A DNA stretch of 64,000 nt from Oscheius onirici (taxonomy: Eukaryota; Nematoda; Chromadorea; Rhabditida; Rhabditidae). Positions 1 through 8,520 of this stretch are shown here, piece by piece. The notes under the pieces were generated by a model. That model was not told where the DNA came from. It did not search any database and worked only from the letters and a program-made list of their open reading frames with translations. The first letter of the stretch is position 1; every line of letters begins with the position of its first letter. Both the position numbers and the translations under genes were made by a program. The stretch spans positions 5,270,064 through 5,334,063 of the forward strand of contig OW051468.1 in assembly GCA_932521025.1 (NCBI GenBank), written 5' to 3'.

Positions 1-71
1 AAGACTTTTTTCAGAGCAAACAAATGTGTGTACGTTATATAAATGGAGAACTTTGTAGAAGACTATTCAAA

Positions 72-443
72 ATGTGGCCTCTAGGCGTTGGACTCCTTCC
101 ACTTCCAGCTGTTGCTCTCATAGCTTGTGGCAAGAAATCTGCTCCACCTCCACACGCTCCCACAACTCCACTTCCAACTGCTGAATCTACTACTTCTGCT
201 GGAACGCCATCCAAGCCGGCAGCGGTGGCTTCAAAAGTCGTCTCTTTCAAGTCGAAGAAGGATAAAAAGAAGCCTTCTGTCAGCAAGATCAGAGGCCCGA
301 CGAAGAAGATTATGAGGCTTGTCCCTCCGTTGCGTCCGAGGTGGTGGTTCCACAATAGAAACGAGAAGTTTGTGACACAGCGCGAATGGGCGATTCACAA
401 GCCTCCAATTCGATATAAAATCTCTCCTTCTTTCCCATGCTAA
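72..443 (+). CDS. small Lys-rich protein with hydrophobic N-terminus
   Basis: Single open frame with a plausible Met at 72 (MWPLGVGLLPLP...) that starts a hydrophobic signal-like or membrane segment, followed by a Pro/Thr/Ser-rich linker and a Lys/Arg-rich basic half (KSKKDKKKP) ending at a TAA codon. An in-frame upstream Met exists at 24, but the Met at 72 places the hydrophobic stretch directly at the N-terminus. An AATAAA signal follows at about 463. The protein would be 123 residues. I do not recognise a family; short secreted basic proteins of this kind are common in nematodes. An upstream exon outside the window cannot be excluded. Confidence 0.55.
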   Translation: MWPLGVGLLPLPAVALIACGKKSAPPPHAPTTPLPTAESTTSAGTPSKPAAVASKVVSFKSKKDKKKPSVSKIRGPTKKIMRLVPPLRPRWWFHNRNEKFVTQREWAIHKPPIRYKISPSFPC

Positions 444-462
444 ATGACAAAATATGTGCACA

Positions 463-468
463 ATAAAG
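463..468 (+). terminator. poly(A) signal AATAAA
   Basis: AATAAA lies about 20 nt after the stop of the small Lys-rich gene, the usual spacing for a nematode cleavage signal. Confidence 0.5.
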
Positions 469-623
469 CTGATGACATGGTCTTCTTGTAGTTCAAGGTC
501 TGGTACGACTTCTCAATCCGCGAACACTTGGTCTTCTTTGAATTCGCATTGGTCTCGGTCCTCTTTGAGTCGTCGGAACAGGGTGGGATTCTCTGTATTC
601 AGATGAGAAAAACTTTGAACGAC

Positions 624-1877
624 TTACACAGTTTGCTGTTTGTTAGACCCCTTTGGTTCCTTTCTCTTAAAGACTTGCTTGCTGTTGTAGCGAAACTTGT
701 CTTCGAAAATGAAGATAAAAAAATTTGACGAGTAGTCAATTATGTGGAAGACTTCAGTTGCAAGACTGACGAAGTTCGGAAACAGGCCAGAATATCCGTC
801 TGCTCCGACAAACTAGGAAATGATTATAAAAATAGCCATCTCAACCTGTCGAAATACTGCCAAGCCCAGTTCAAGAAGACCACCAGGAAGACTCTTCGCA
901 ATCAAGAGAAGTATCAAGAAGTTTGAACGAAGTTCCTTTCTAAACTGCTTGAATTTAGCTCAAACAGTACCAACTGTTTAGATAATTCCTCGTCTGTAGT
1001 TACCAAGTTCTCGGCAGCAATTTCTCTCATAGACGTTTTCTCCTTCCTCAGCGCACTACAAATTTTCCAAAGTAGAAAGAGTTTCAAAACGTTTGGTCCA
1101 CCGGAGCCAAGCCAAAGATGTACGACTGTCCAGTAGAGCTCGCTCTAAATATTTCGTAAGATGAAGAAAAGGGAACTTACCTCTCCAAACTCGCTCCGAC
1201 TTTCTAAAAGTGTGCGCTCATCTTTCTCACACAGCTCCACATACAGTAGTCTGTTCAAGGGCTACTGAGAAAAGACCTTAAAGAGTTTCGTTCCACGGGT
1301 CTCGGAACGAAATTATTTTCTCAGTAATCAGTGAACACATTGTATGAAAACTTACTGCTGAAACAGTTGGAAGTGTGTAGATCGCCGAGAGAATAATCAA
1401 TCCGACATTGGTTCCTTTGTTCAGACTGAAACTATTTCTAGCGCGTGATACTACCCTACTCTCTGCTCTTCTTGTAAACTTCCTTCAGACACACGTGTAG
1501 AAAACGATCGATCGTCAAGGTTGTCAACATCCAGACGCTCAAGATGCGCACAAGCGGACCAAAAAATTGATGGGCGACGAAAATATAGTAGAAATAGGAA
1601 ATCGGAATACATTTGTGTAGCATACTGGCAAAATAAGTACATATGATGAAGTAGGACGCCAGTGTAGGCTACAGTTATGTTCATCTGAAAAAGATTTACT
1701 CATTGATAATCGTAAAAATACCAAGAAGAGATTCAGCAAGGAAGACCTCCCTTGATCGCATTTTAGAAGGGCAGAAAGACTGAATATGTTCAGCAGAGTT
1801 CCTATGACAGAAATGGGAAAAAATAGCCAGATATTCAAGTTATTGATAAGGCTGTAGTAGTGTTGCAACTCGTTCAT
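624..1877 (-). CDS. rhodopsin-type GPCR, FMRFamide/neuropeptide-receptor-like
   Basis: Seven exons join in phase to a 314-residue protein: 1722-1877, 1460-1668, 1356-1425, 1261-1181, 1144-1004, 944-846, 812-624. TM1 is in exon 1 (NIWLFFPISVIGTLLNIFSL), TM2-TM3 in exon 2 with a DRY-like LTIDRFLHVC at the end of TM3, TM4 in exon 3 (GLIILSAIYTLP), TM5 in exon 5 (YWTVVHLWLGSGGPNVLKLF), TM6 in exon 6 (NFLILLLIAKSLPGGLLEL) and TM7 in exon 7 (SSNFFIFIFEDKFR), where the NPxxY position reads NFFIF. This arrangement resembles nematode FMRFamide-receptor-like class A receptors, so it probably senses a peptide at the cell surface. Introns are about 30-60 nt, with acceptors TAG and CAG. No stop or frameshift remains after splicing, so I regard it as intact. 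The ligand cannot be told. Confidence 0.8.
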
Positions 1878-2188
1878 TCTTCAGACGGCCTGACCAAATC
1901 GTTAAAATCTTCGGTATGAAGTTCAATTTAAGATCGTTTATTTCTCACTGATATTTTTCGAAAACGAAGTCATAATATGTCCTTCCTTCTTATGTTTGTC
2001 ACGCGATTTCTATTTCAAATTCAGACTGTTCAAAATTATTCATCCAAAGAATTAGACTTCCTCGTGAGTGCGTAGAAACAGCTCTGGGATGAGTCAAACT
2101 CACCCAACCATATCTTCTCGTCCAAAGACATGAGCTGAACTGATGTTCAACACAGTGTAAACGAGTTCAAGACAAAGTCGCTCACGTC

Positions 2189-3391
2189 ATGAATCCGACT
2201 GTTCCGTGGCAGAATTTCGTCTACTTTGCAATGACAGTTCCTTCCTTGCCATTATACTTAGCTGTACTTTATGTCATCGCCCAAAACAGAGTAGCCCGAA
2301 AAAGGTACACAACTACCTTTTATGCGCTACTGCTTTCTCTAGTAAGAAAAAACGTGATGGCATAAAACTTGTTTAGGGGCTGGCAGACCTGTTTTCACAA
2401 GCAACAGGATCATTCACCAACATTGTAAGAACTAGTAATATTGCAAACAGTTTCTATTGGAATAACAGATCCTGGATCGCGCCATTGAGGTTTCAGGTTT
2501 TTTAATGAAAATTTAAACATTTCAGCTACAACTGTGTAACCTATTGTATAAGTCTTCGTCTTTTCGGGGCAAATTTGATAGCAGTCCAGCGGTATATCGT
2601 TGTCTGTTGGAGTTCCAATCCTTGGGCTGAGGTGAGACAAAAGGAATAACTTTCAATCCCTGATCAGAAATTTACGCATATCCCGTTATACCACGTCTTA
2701 TGGCTACATTGGCTGCCTCCCTTGCTGTATCTTCTTCCAATTGTGACCAATTTCGAAAAGAGTCTGATGGGACCGAACGACATGCGTCTGTCTATCGCGA
2801 CTAATCTATCGAACCAAGGAACTTTGATGCAGAATATCTGGGTCCTTGTAACTTTTCTTATATCCGCTTTCTGTTACACGAGAATATTTCTACTGATTGT
2901 CAGACACAAGGTCATCGCAAACTCGTAAGCTTATTACCGTCTTAAAAACTAAGCTGTAATAGAAGCCCACTCTTTCCGAGAAATACGTACGCGCATAAAA
3001 AAATGACATCTGCAAACTGGAAAAAAAAAACGCGAACACAAATGCGTATTTTGAAAAGGAGTTGGCTAGTACGAATTAGTTTACGTGATCTAGATTTTTC
3101 AGTGGACTTTCAAAAGAAATCAGACTCTCGGTAGTTGCTCTTGGACAGGCTGTCGCCTTCACGACCATGTTTGCCTTTTACAGTCTCTGCTACATTTTGG
3201 CAGCGATTGAGAGTCCATTTCAACAAGATATTCGTTCTTACATGACCATTTTGACTGGACTCATCTCCTACTGGAATCCGTTTGTGTACGTCTTTCTGAA
3301 CACGGAGCTTGGAAACGATGTTAAAGGACTGTTTTATGCTAAAGTAGAGACAATGGTCAGTTCCAATCAGTCAGAAATACTGAACTTTTAG
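2189..3391 (+). CDS. serpentine chemoreceptor, srv-like (7TM)
   Basis: Five exons (2189-2341, 2377-2489, 2526-2631, 2668-2924, 3103-3391) give 305 residues in frame. Family signatures shared with the other receptors in this window: N-terminal TVPWQNFVYF, FYALLLSLGLADLF after intron 1, FYWNNRSWIAPL, a TM3 end FGANLIAVQRYIVVCW, LHWLPP at TM4, and SYWNPFVYVFLNTELGN at TM7. These match my memory of the nematode-specific Srv receptors of chemosensory neurons. The second exon is 113 nt with the same phases as in the genes at 8521, 49872 and 52254, supporting common descent. The last intron (178 nt) is the only long one. Family call firm as a nematode serpentine receptor, srv assignment likely but unsearched. 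Confidence 0.8.
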
Positions 3392-3493
3392 AGAATAACG
3401 AGCACAGTTCAATCCCAGACAATTCAGGTGGTTAGACGATCGGGATAAATCAAAATTTTTTCTATCAAAACTTTTATTGCTACAGAATAACAG

Positions 3494-3914
3494 TTACTCG
3501 TCGATAGGCAGGCTCTCAAACGGGTTCCTTCCAAATTTGTCGAAGAATTCGGAAAACAGCTGCTCCAGAATGTCGTGGTCTGTAGTAATCTGTTCGTACA
3601 GACTCTCGACCAGCTCCTGAAGAACCTTCAATTGATTTTCCTTCTTTTCTTTCTCGATCAGTGCTTGCTGAATAGTGTCCTCCATTTCTGCAGCTGGGAT
3701 ATTTTTCTCTGCATAGACCTCGATCAACTTCTCTGAATTCTCAAGAGAAGAATTTAGCTGATTTTGTTCATTTGATTAAATCACACTGTTTGTGAGAGCA
3801 ATGGCCGTTGAGCTCCCCGAGATTGAAACTGAATGGATTTTCTGAAAAAGCACAAGTGAATTTACCACTGGCAGTTTCGTGTGTGCTACAGGCAGTTGAA
3901 GCTTCATTTCCCAT
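3494..3914 (-). CDS. small coiled-coil protein
   Basis: Three exons (3914-3866, 3828-3785, 3757-3494) splice in phase to 118 residues starting MGNEAST. The N-terminal third is Ser/Thr-rich; residues about 40-95 are heptad-like (EKLIEVYAEKNIPAAEMED, then QALIEKEKKENQLKVLQELV), predicting a coiled coil; the tail (FFDKFGRNPFESLP) is aromatic. The second intron is only 27 nt with a GT|GTGATT donor, so that junction is the least certain part. A TTTATT (AATAAA on this strand) follows the stop near 3474. It lies about 170 nt downstream of the prolyl hydroxylase gene on the same strand, a spacing compatible with a nematode operon. I do not recognise the family. Confidence 0.65.
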
Positions 3915-3927
3915 CGTTTTTGCTGAC

Positions 3928-3943
3928 GTTGCGTAGACGCAAC
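3928..3943. promoter_or_regulatory. GTTGCGT..ACGCAAC palindrome next to the start codon
   Basis: GTTGCGTAGACGCAAC is a near-perfect inverted repeat, 14 nt upstream of the start codon of the coiled-coil gene on the minus strand. Related TGCGTCTA/GTTGCGTAG sequences occur upstream of the srv genes (8374, 52107) and of SF3B3 (about 40701-40747). It may be a promoter element; the role is inferred. Confidence 0.35.
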
Positions 3944-4085
3944 TTATATAAACTAATAAATTTAAAGAATAGTTTTTGAATTTATCAAAAAATAGAAATA
4001 TAATTATTCATAGCACCCAATATATTATGCAAAGGCAAGACCACATCAACACGTACAGAAAACCGTAATTAGAGAAAAAGGAGGA

Positions 4086-6189
4086 TCACTTTAGGTCACC
4101 AACAAACTGTTCCTGAATGTTCTCATCGAGTCCACACGGGCGTACGAACTCTTGTCCACGCTCGTGAATCCACTTGTTCGAGACCCATTTCACGCCCAAC
4201 AGAACCGGACAGGCGGCATGACGCGTCCTCAAGTCACCTTCTCCATTTCGAAGCAGATTATACCAGAATAGAGCATCTCGAACCGAAGGCATGATAGCCG
4301 TGTCCAGATGGTTGAAAACAGTGGCTCCTCCCATTTCTGGTTGAGACATCTAGAAATTATATAATTGTGATGAATGAAAAGTAAATTACGTAGAAAAGGA
4401 CGGTGGCTATCCGATTCCCTGTGTTGAGTCTCTTGAAGGCGTTCTTTTCTTCCTTTTGAGCAAAATCGAAATGAGGATCGTAATGTCCTCCCAGCCCATA
4501 GTTGGCCACTTGAAGGTCTTCCGAAGTGGACTGGACCAAATTGGTCATGTCTTGGATCCGTCTATTCACTCGCTCGACCACCGGAGACTCTTCTTCTTTT
4601 AGCCAAGCACTAAACATACTTATTAGATAGGAACTTTTTTTGACTAAACAGAGGAAAACAAAGGATTGAGTTTACCTTTTGCTGATGCGGTAGTTGGCAG
4701 TCTCGAGCTCTCCAGTTCGAGCGTTTTGGACTGTAGCTCTTTTCAACTGAAAGGAAACAACGTGCAGACGAAACTGAGAGTGGGTTAGGGAGCATTTAGA
4801 CAGTCAATCAGGCTAGTTTGTACAAGGCCGCACCTTTTTAGCTATACGATAAGGCGTCGTATGGAGCGAGCCATCAGAAGCGCGAACAGTCGCTCTTTCC
4901 AGCTCAAATGGCGTAGAAAGAAAGGGAAAAAGATGCTTACCTTTGGGGTGGCCAGACTTTTAATGACCTCGATCTCGTAATCACTGACAATCTCTCGGAA
5001 CAGAACTGCCAATGGATCGAGACGAAGAATCTCGACTTTGATCGGAGCCAGTTTTAGAAAGTCATTGTCTCTTTTCAGATAACAATACAGTTTCTTCTGA
5101 ACTTTCGGGTCAATCGGCTTGGTTTCTCCACGACAAAGTGCTTCGTAAGCATCTCTCTCAATAATTCCGTCGTCTTCGACTCTCTGAAAATGACACAGAT
5201 TTCCACGCAAAAATCAACCAAACCTTGTTGACGATGGGAGGAAGGTCTCCCTCCATTTCTTTGCCATTCATCTTGTCCTCGTACCATTTGACATTTCCCT
5301 TGGCTCGTGGGTGATTCGGAGCCATTTCCGCCAGCTTCTTGGTCATGGCCAGAGCTCTACGGATGTTGCCCTGCTGATAAAGAGCATAGGCCAAATATTC
5401 GAGAATCTCCGTCTCTTCGATGGTTTTCGGGGATTCGTTTTCTAGCTAAAAGAGGTCTTTTAGCTGAAATCGTGGAGTAATATACCCTATTCAAGGAGGC
5501 CTGCATCCACTGTAGACAATGATAGTAGTCTCGTTGGTTGTAAGCAGACTTTCCAACTTCAAAGGCGTCCTCAAACGATAAACCTCATATAAATAAACAG
5601 AAAAAGGAACCTGAGCTGTCAGCTTCTCTCCGACTTTCTCTCCCCGAATAAGTCCATTCATCAGATCATGAGGGTCCAGATTGTAGACATCCTGTAGTCT
5701 AAGAAGAGCCGTAGCTGCTCCGGACAGGTCCTCGTCCTTTGGGAAACGGACTTGACTCTTGAGACGATTCTCAGTTATGTTCTCGACAAACTTTGTTGCA
5801 CTGTTCTTGAGCATCGTCTCTTCTACCTAAGGCATTTGTTAATCTGCTAATAAAGTAAGGCACCTTTTTCCATTCCGAGGTAAGTCTTTTGATCAGCAGA
5901 TAGGCATTGATGGGATTGGTGACAAAGTCCGGACCGACGTCTTCTGCTTCAGCATTTCGAGACGAGTACTCTTCCGCGAATCTTAGGGTTCGAATGGACA
6001 ACATAAAAAGAATTATTACTTCTTGAGCTGATTCAGTCGCTGCTGTTCTACGCGGATGTACTCATCAATGACCTTGTTAACCTCCTTCTCAGCTCCTAAC
6101 ATATGCTGCATATCGGCTATGGCTGTGAAAAGGTCACTCGCGACTGGCACGAGCAGAAAAAGGAGGACCCATAACTGAGATGGAGTCAT
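4086..6189 (-). CDS. P4HA: collagen prolyl 4-hydroxylase alpha subunit
   Basis: Nine exons (6189-6020, 5981-5864, 5826-5611, 5569-5486, 5445-5224, 5183-4941, 4746-4676, 4609-4390, 4349-4086) encode 535 residues, the usual length. It hydroxylates prolines in procollagen in the ER, with 2-oxoglutarate, Fe(II), O2 and ascorbate, and works with PDI. Visible: a signal peptide (PSQLWVLLFLLVPVASD), the N-terminal dimerisation region (LFTAIADMQHML ... ITNPINA-like FVTNPINAYLLIKRLTSEW), a peptide-substrate TPR domain (exons 3-5), and the C-terminal dioxygenase domain with the HxD iron ligands in GGHYDPHFDFA and the distal His and 2-oxoglutarate Lys in RHAACPVLLGVKWVSNKWI. Orthologues in C. elegans are dpy-18/phy-1 and phy-2, needed for cuticle; which one this is cannot be said. 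An additional exon-like copy lies in the intron before exon 7 (see 4834-4902). Confidence 0.95.
4834..4902 (-). other. duplicated alternative exon inside the prolyl 4-hydroxylase gene
   Basis: The 193-nt intron between exons 6 and 7 contains a second open segment (LERATVRASDGSLHTTPYRI + AKK) clearly paralogous to exon 7 (LKRATVQNARTGELETANYR...). It has an acceptor (TTTGAG) and a GT donor. It is 69 nt, phase 0 at both ends, while exon 7 is 71 nt ending in phase 2. It could therefore be included together with exon 7 in frame, but could not replace it without a frameshift. Human P4HA genes have mutually exclusive exons at this same place. Confidence 0.6.
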
Positions 6190-6199
6190 CTGAAAGCCG

Positions 6200-6236
6200 T
6201 TTCTTCGAGAAATCTTAAGAAATCTTCGAGAAAGGA
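6200..6236. promoter_or_regulatory. repeated CTTCGAGAAA (heat-shock-element-like) just upstream of P4HA
   Basis: Two CTTCGAGAAA units, each containing the TTCnnGAA palindrome of heat-shock elements, sit 10-45 nt upstream of the P4HA start codon, separated by ATCTTAAGAAAT. Possible regulatory site; inference only. Confidence 0.3.
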
Positions 6237-6506
6237 TAAGAAATGGCAGGAGATATGGGTAAAAACATTAGGGGCTACGTGAAAGACGGGACATTGGACG
6301 GGGGTTCGGGGTCACAGCAGGAGAAGAGACTGGGACAGGAAAGAGACACAGAGACGCGGGGCTGCAGTAAGTTCCAACGGGAGAGGGGCCAAAGAGACGT
6401 CCGAAATAAACTGTCCCGCTGTCTAATGGCAAGCTGTTGGCAGAAACGTAAATATTGAAATTCGGGCGGGTACTAGATATACGGTCGACGCAATAACACT
6501 TATATT
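6237..6506. other. intergenic stretch, no gene seen
   Basis: GA-rich unique-looking DNA with a short open frame on the plus strand (6243-6458) of low complexity and no recognisable motif. I see no supported gene. Confidence 0.4.
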
Positions 6507-6640
6507 TACAAGGTTTGCAACGCCCTTCCAGGGCTAATGTTAGAGATTCCTTGTCTTCCCTATCGCTAAGAAACTACCAAGTTGTCCGAAGTAAAGTTGG
6601 CGCACTTGCTTTTCCTGTCGCGACTTGTTAAAAACTAATT
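6507..6640 (+). repeat. dispersed repeat (GCAACGCCCTTCCAGGGC family)
   Basis: The core TTTGCAACGCCCTTCCAGGG recurs at 10659-10685 and, as TTGGCAACGCCCTTCCAGGG, at 43461-43481, each followed by a related AGTTAGAGATTTC-type tail. Together with the CGCACTTGCTTTTCCTGTCG block at 6601 (again at 43748) it marks a dispersed repeat family in intergenic and intronic DNA. Confidence 0.6.
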
Positions 6641-6647
6641 TGCGTAC

Positions 6648-6965
6648 GGGTATGGGTATGGGTGTGAAACATGGACACTGTCCGAACAGGATAGAGAACA
6701 ACTCAGAATTGTACAGCGAAAAATAGAACGAAGGATGCTCAGTATTACTAGGTTTCACCGATGGACTAATCAAAAGATAAGGGATATTACGAGAATACAG
6801 GACTGGACTACAGTGGCTGATAGGCGAAAACTCAACTGGGCTCGGAAGATTACAGCTATGGGAACGGATAGATGGGCAAGAGCTGTGACTAATTGGATCC
6901 CGTATGACAGAAAACGTCCTAGAAGACAACCGCCTTCAAGATGGAGAGACTTCCTCAAAAAATGC
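6648..6965 (+). mobile_element. non-LTR retrotransposon (RTE-type) reverse transcriptase 3' fragment
   Basis: The plus frame reads GCETWTLSEQDREQLRIVQR, then RKIERRMLSITRF, then IRDITRIQDW, KLNWARKITAMGTDRWARAV, TNWIPYDRKRPRRQPPSRWR. This is the well-known C-terminal thumb region of RTE/LINE reverse transcriptases (Y G x E T W ... RRML ... W A x H/K ... R P x x R P x x R W). It is truncated at both ends: no catalytic FADD box, no endonuclease and no 3' terminus. It interrupts a dispersed repeat whose uninterrupted copy lies at 43748-43860. TTGCGTAC flanks it on both sides (6640-6647 and 6966-6973). Confidence 0.8.
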
Positions 6966-7060
6966 TTGCGTACAAAGCTCCTTTCCTTATCCTCAATTAG
7001 AGCTTCAGACAAACACACAAACACACACACAGACCTGGGAGCAATTTAAAGTGGATACTC
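6966..7060 (+). repeat. right half of the interrupted dispersed repeat
   Basis: AAAGCTCC..CCTTATCCTCAATTAGAGCTTCAGACA continues the repeat cut by the RTE fragment and matches 43798-43860. An ACACACA tract follows at about 7013-7032. Confidence 0.6.
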
Positions 7061-7164
7061 ATTCAAATTTTGGCAAAAAAGGTTTCAGAATTTTAAACAG
7101 CAGCCTTTGCACAATTTGTCGTCTGGAAGCCGGCTTGTCATCTGAAAGCCGAAAGCTTACGGGA

Positions 7165-8296
7165 CTCGACAAGTTTTGACAAGTCAATTCAAAGACAAGT
7201 AGTCTCCCGAGTTCTAGTCTAGCTTCTCGTCGCCAGATGTGCGGAAGTCGTCTTCTATTGTCGTCTTCTACTCTTTACCAGGTCAGGTGATTCATTCTTC
7301 TTCTATTTTGATAGTTACACCAGACACTGACAATCAGACAATGCGAGCAGTAGCGCCACAGACACTCGCGTTCTTTTGGAAAGTAGAGAGACGGCAATGT
7401 GACAGTCAGTTGTGAATCCGCCACAGCTGACAGCCTTCGAAAGAAGGTGTCATGCTTGGGTTTCCCCGGTTCCTTGGGCATCTCCTTGAATCCACAGCGG
7501 TGTTTGGTATAGTTCTTGGAGTCCCGCGGAGTGCTTTTCATGCTTTTCACAACTCTGCCGTGGTTGTTCGACCTGACTTTGATGAGTTCCAAATACCAGC
7601 TACCATCTTCGCTGTGCTTGGCATCTTTAGTTCACAGGATTCTGCTTCCGATTGCTCAAATTTCGTCTCGAATCGTAGAGTGACGTTGTACTTTTGGCAG
7701 ACAGCTCATAATTTTGCTCCGTGACTTCTCTCTCGCAGCCGATATGAACTCGATTACATTCATTACAAGCCGAGTTGCAGTCTTATTCTTGGTGGCAGCG
7801 CCGCTTCCTGAAAGCCAAAGAAAGGAAGGGCAAAGTGGATAGAATAGGGAAAATGACTTTGAATCACTTTTCTACCAATTCAGGTGTTTCTACTTTTTTT
7901 TTATTTTGACAGTACACTAGACACTGACAATCGGACATTGCGAACAGTGGCACCACAGACACTTGCGTTCTTTTTTGAAAGTAGAGACGGCAATGTGACT
8001 GTCAGTTGTGAATCCGCCACAACTGACAGCCTTCGAAAGAAGGTGTCATGCTCGGTCTTTCCCAGTTCTTTGGGCATCTCCTTGAATCCACAGCGGTGTT
8101 TGGTATAGTTCTTGGAGACCTGAGGAACTGTTAGGGGAACAGTGATCTCTCTTGCGCTTGAAAGTACTGACAGTGATTCAAAGTCATTTTCCCTATTCTA
8201 TCCACTTTGCCCTTCCTTTCTTTGGCTTTCAGGAATCGGCGCTGCCACCAAGAATAAGACTGCAACTCGGCTTGTAATGAATGTAATCGAGTTCAT
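7165..8296. repeat. palindromic MATH-pseudogene repeat, locus 1
   Basis: Contains unit A (7165-7743), a left arm (7744-7867), a 305-nt spacer (7868-8172) and a right arm (8173-8296). The two 124-nt arms are reverse complements with one visible mismatch. Unit A plus left arm match 53602-54304 without differences that I can see. The spacer is present at the second locus in the opposite orientation. The spacer itself holds a further diverged copy of part of unit A. Confidence 0.8.
7420..7744 (-). pseudogene. MATH-domain-like gene fragment (frameshifted)
   Basis: On the minus strand, KYNVTLRFETKFEQSEAESC runs into a second frame DAKHSEDGSWYLELIKVRSN, then HRCGFKEMPKEPGKPKHDTF and SAVADSQLTVTLPSL. 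The order (beta-rich start, GSWYLELI, then a GFKEMP..F......DSQLTVT end) resembles the MATH domain expanded in nematode math/bath genes. One frame change separates the two halves, and no BTB domain or start follows. I call it a degraded fragment; the family assignment is tentative. Copies occur at 53860-54180 (-) and 54733-55080 (+). Confidence 0.4.
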
Positions 8297-8373
8297 TATT
8301 TTAACGTTATTAACGCGTCCTATTAGAAGTTTGAGTCAGACGGAACCACCTGTCACATAACTTTCGTTCCTCC

Positions 8374-8389
8374 GTTGCGTAGGCGACGC
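8374..8389 (+). promoter_or_regulatory. GTTGCGTAGGCGACGC motif upstream of srv gene
   Basis: Lies about 130 nt upstream of the srv start codon at 8521 and resembles the palindrome at 3928. Identical copy at 52107. Role inferred. Confidence 0.25.
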
Positions 8390-8520
8390 TTTTTCACTTC
8401 TTTCCCATTTCTTTCAGTCAAGCTTTCTGTCTTGGAACCATTCAGATCCAAGAATTCTATAGAGACGATGATGTTACCTCTTGAACAGGTTGTCTAACTA
8501 ACCGAGAAAACGCCAGGCAA

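Noticed and set aside
6243-6458. 71-codon frame upstream of the RTE fragment
   Set aside because: Low-complexity Gly/Arg/Glu content, no motif.
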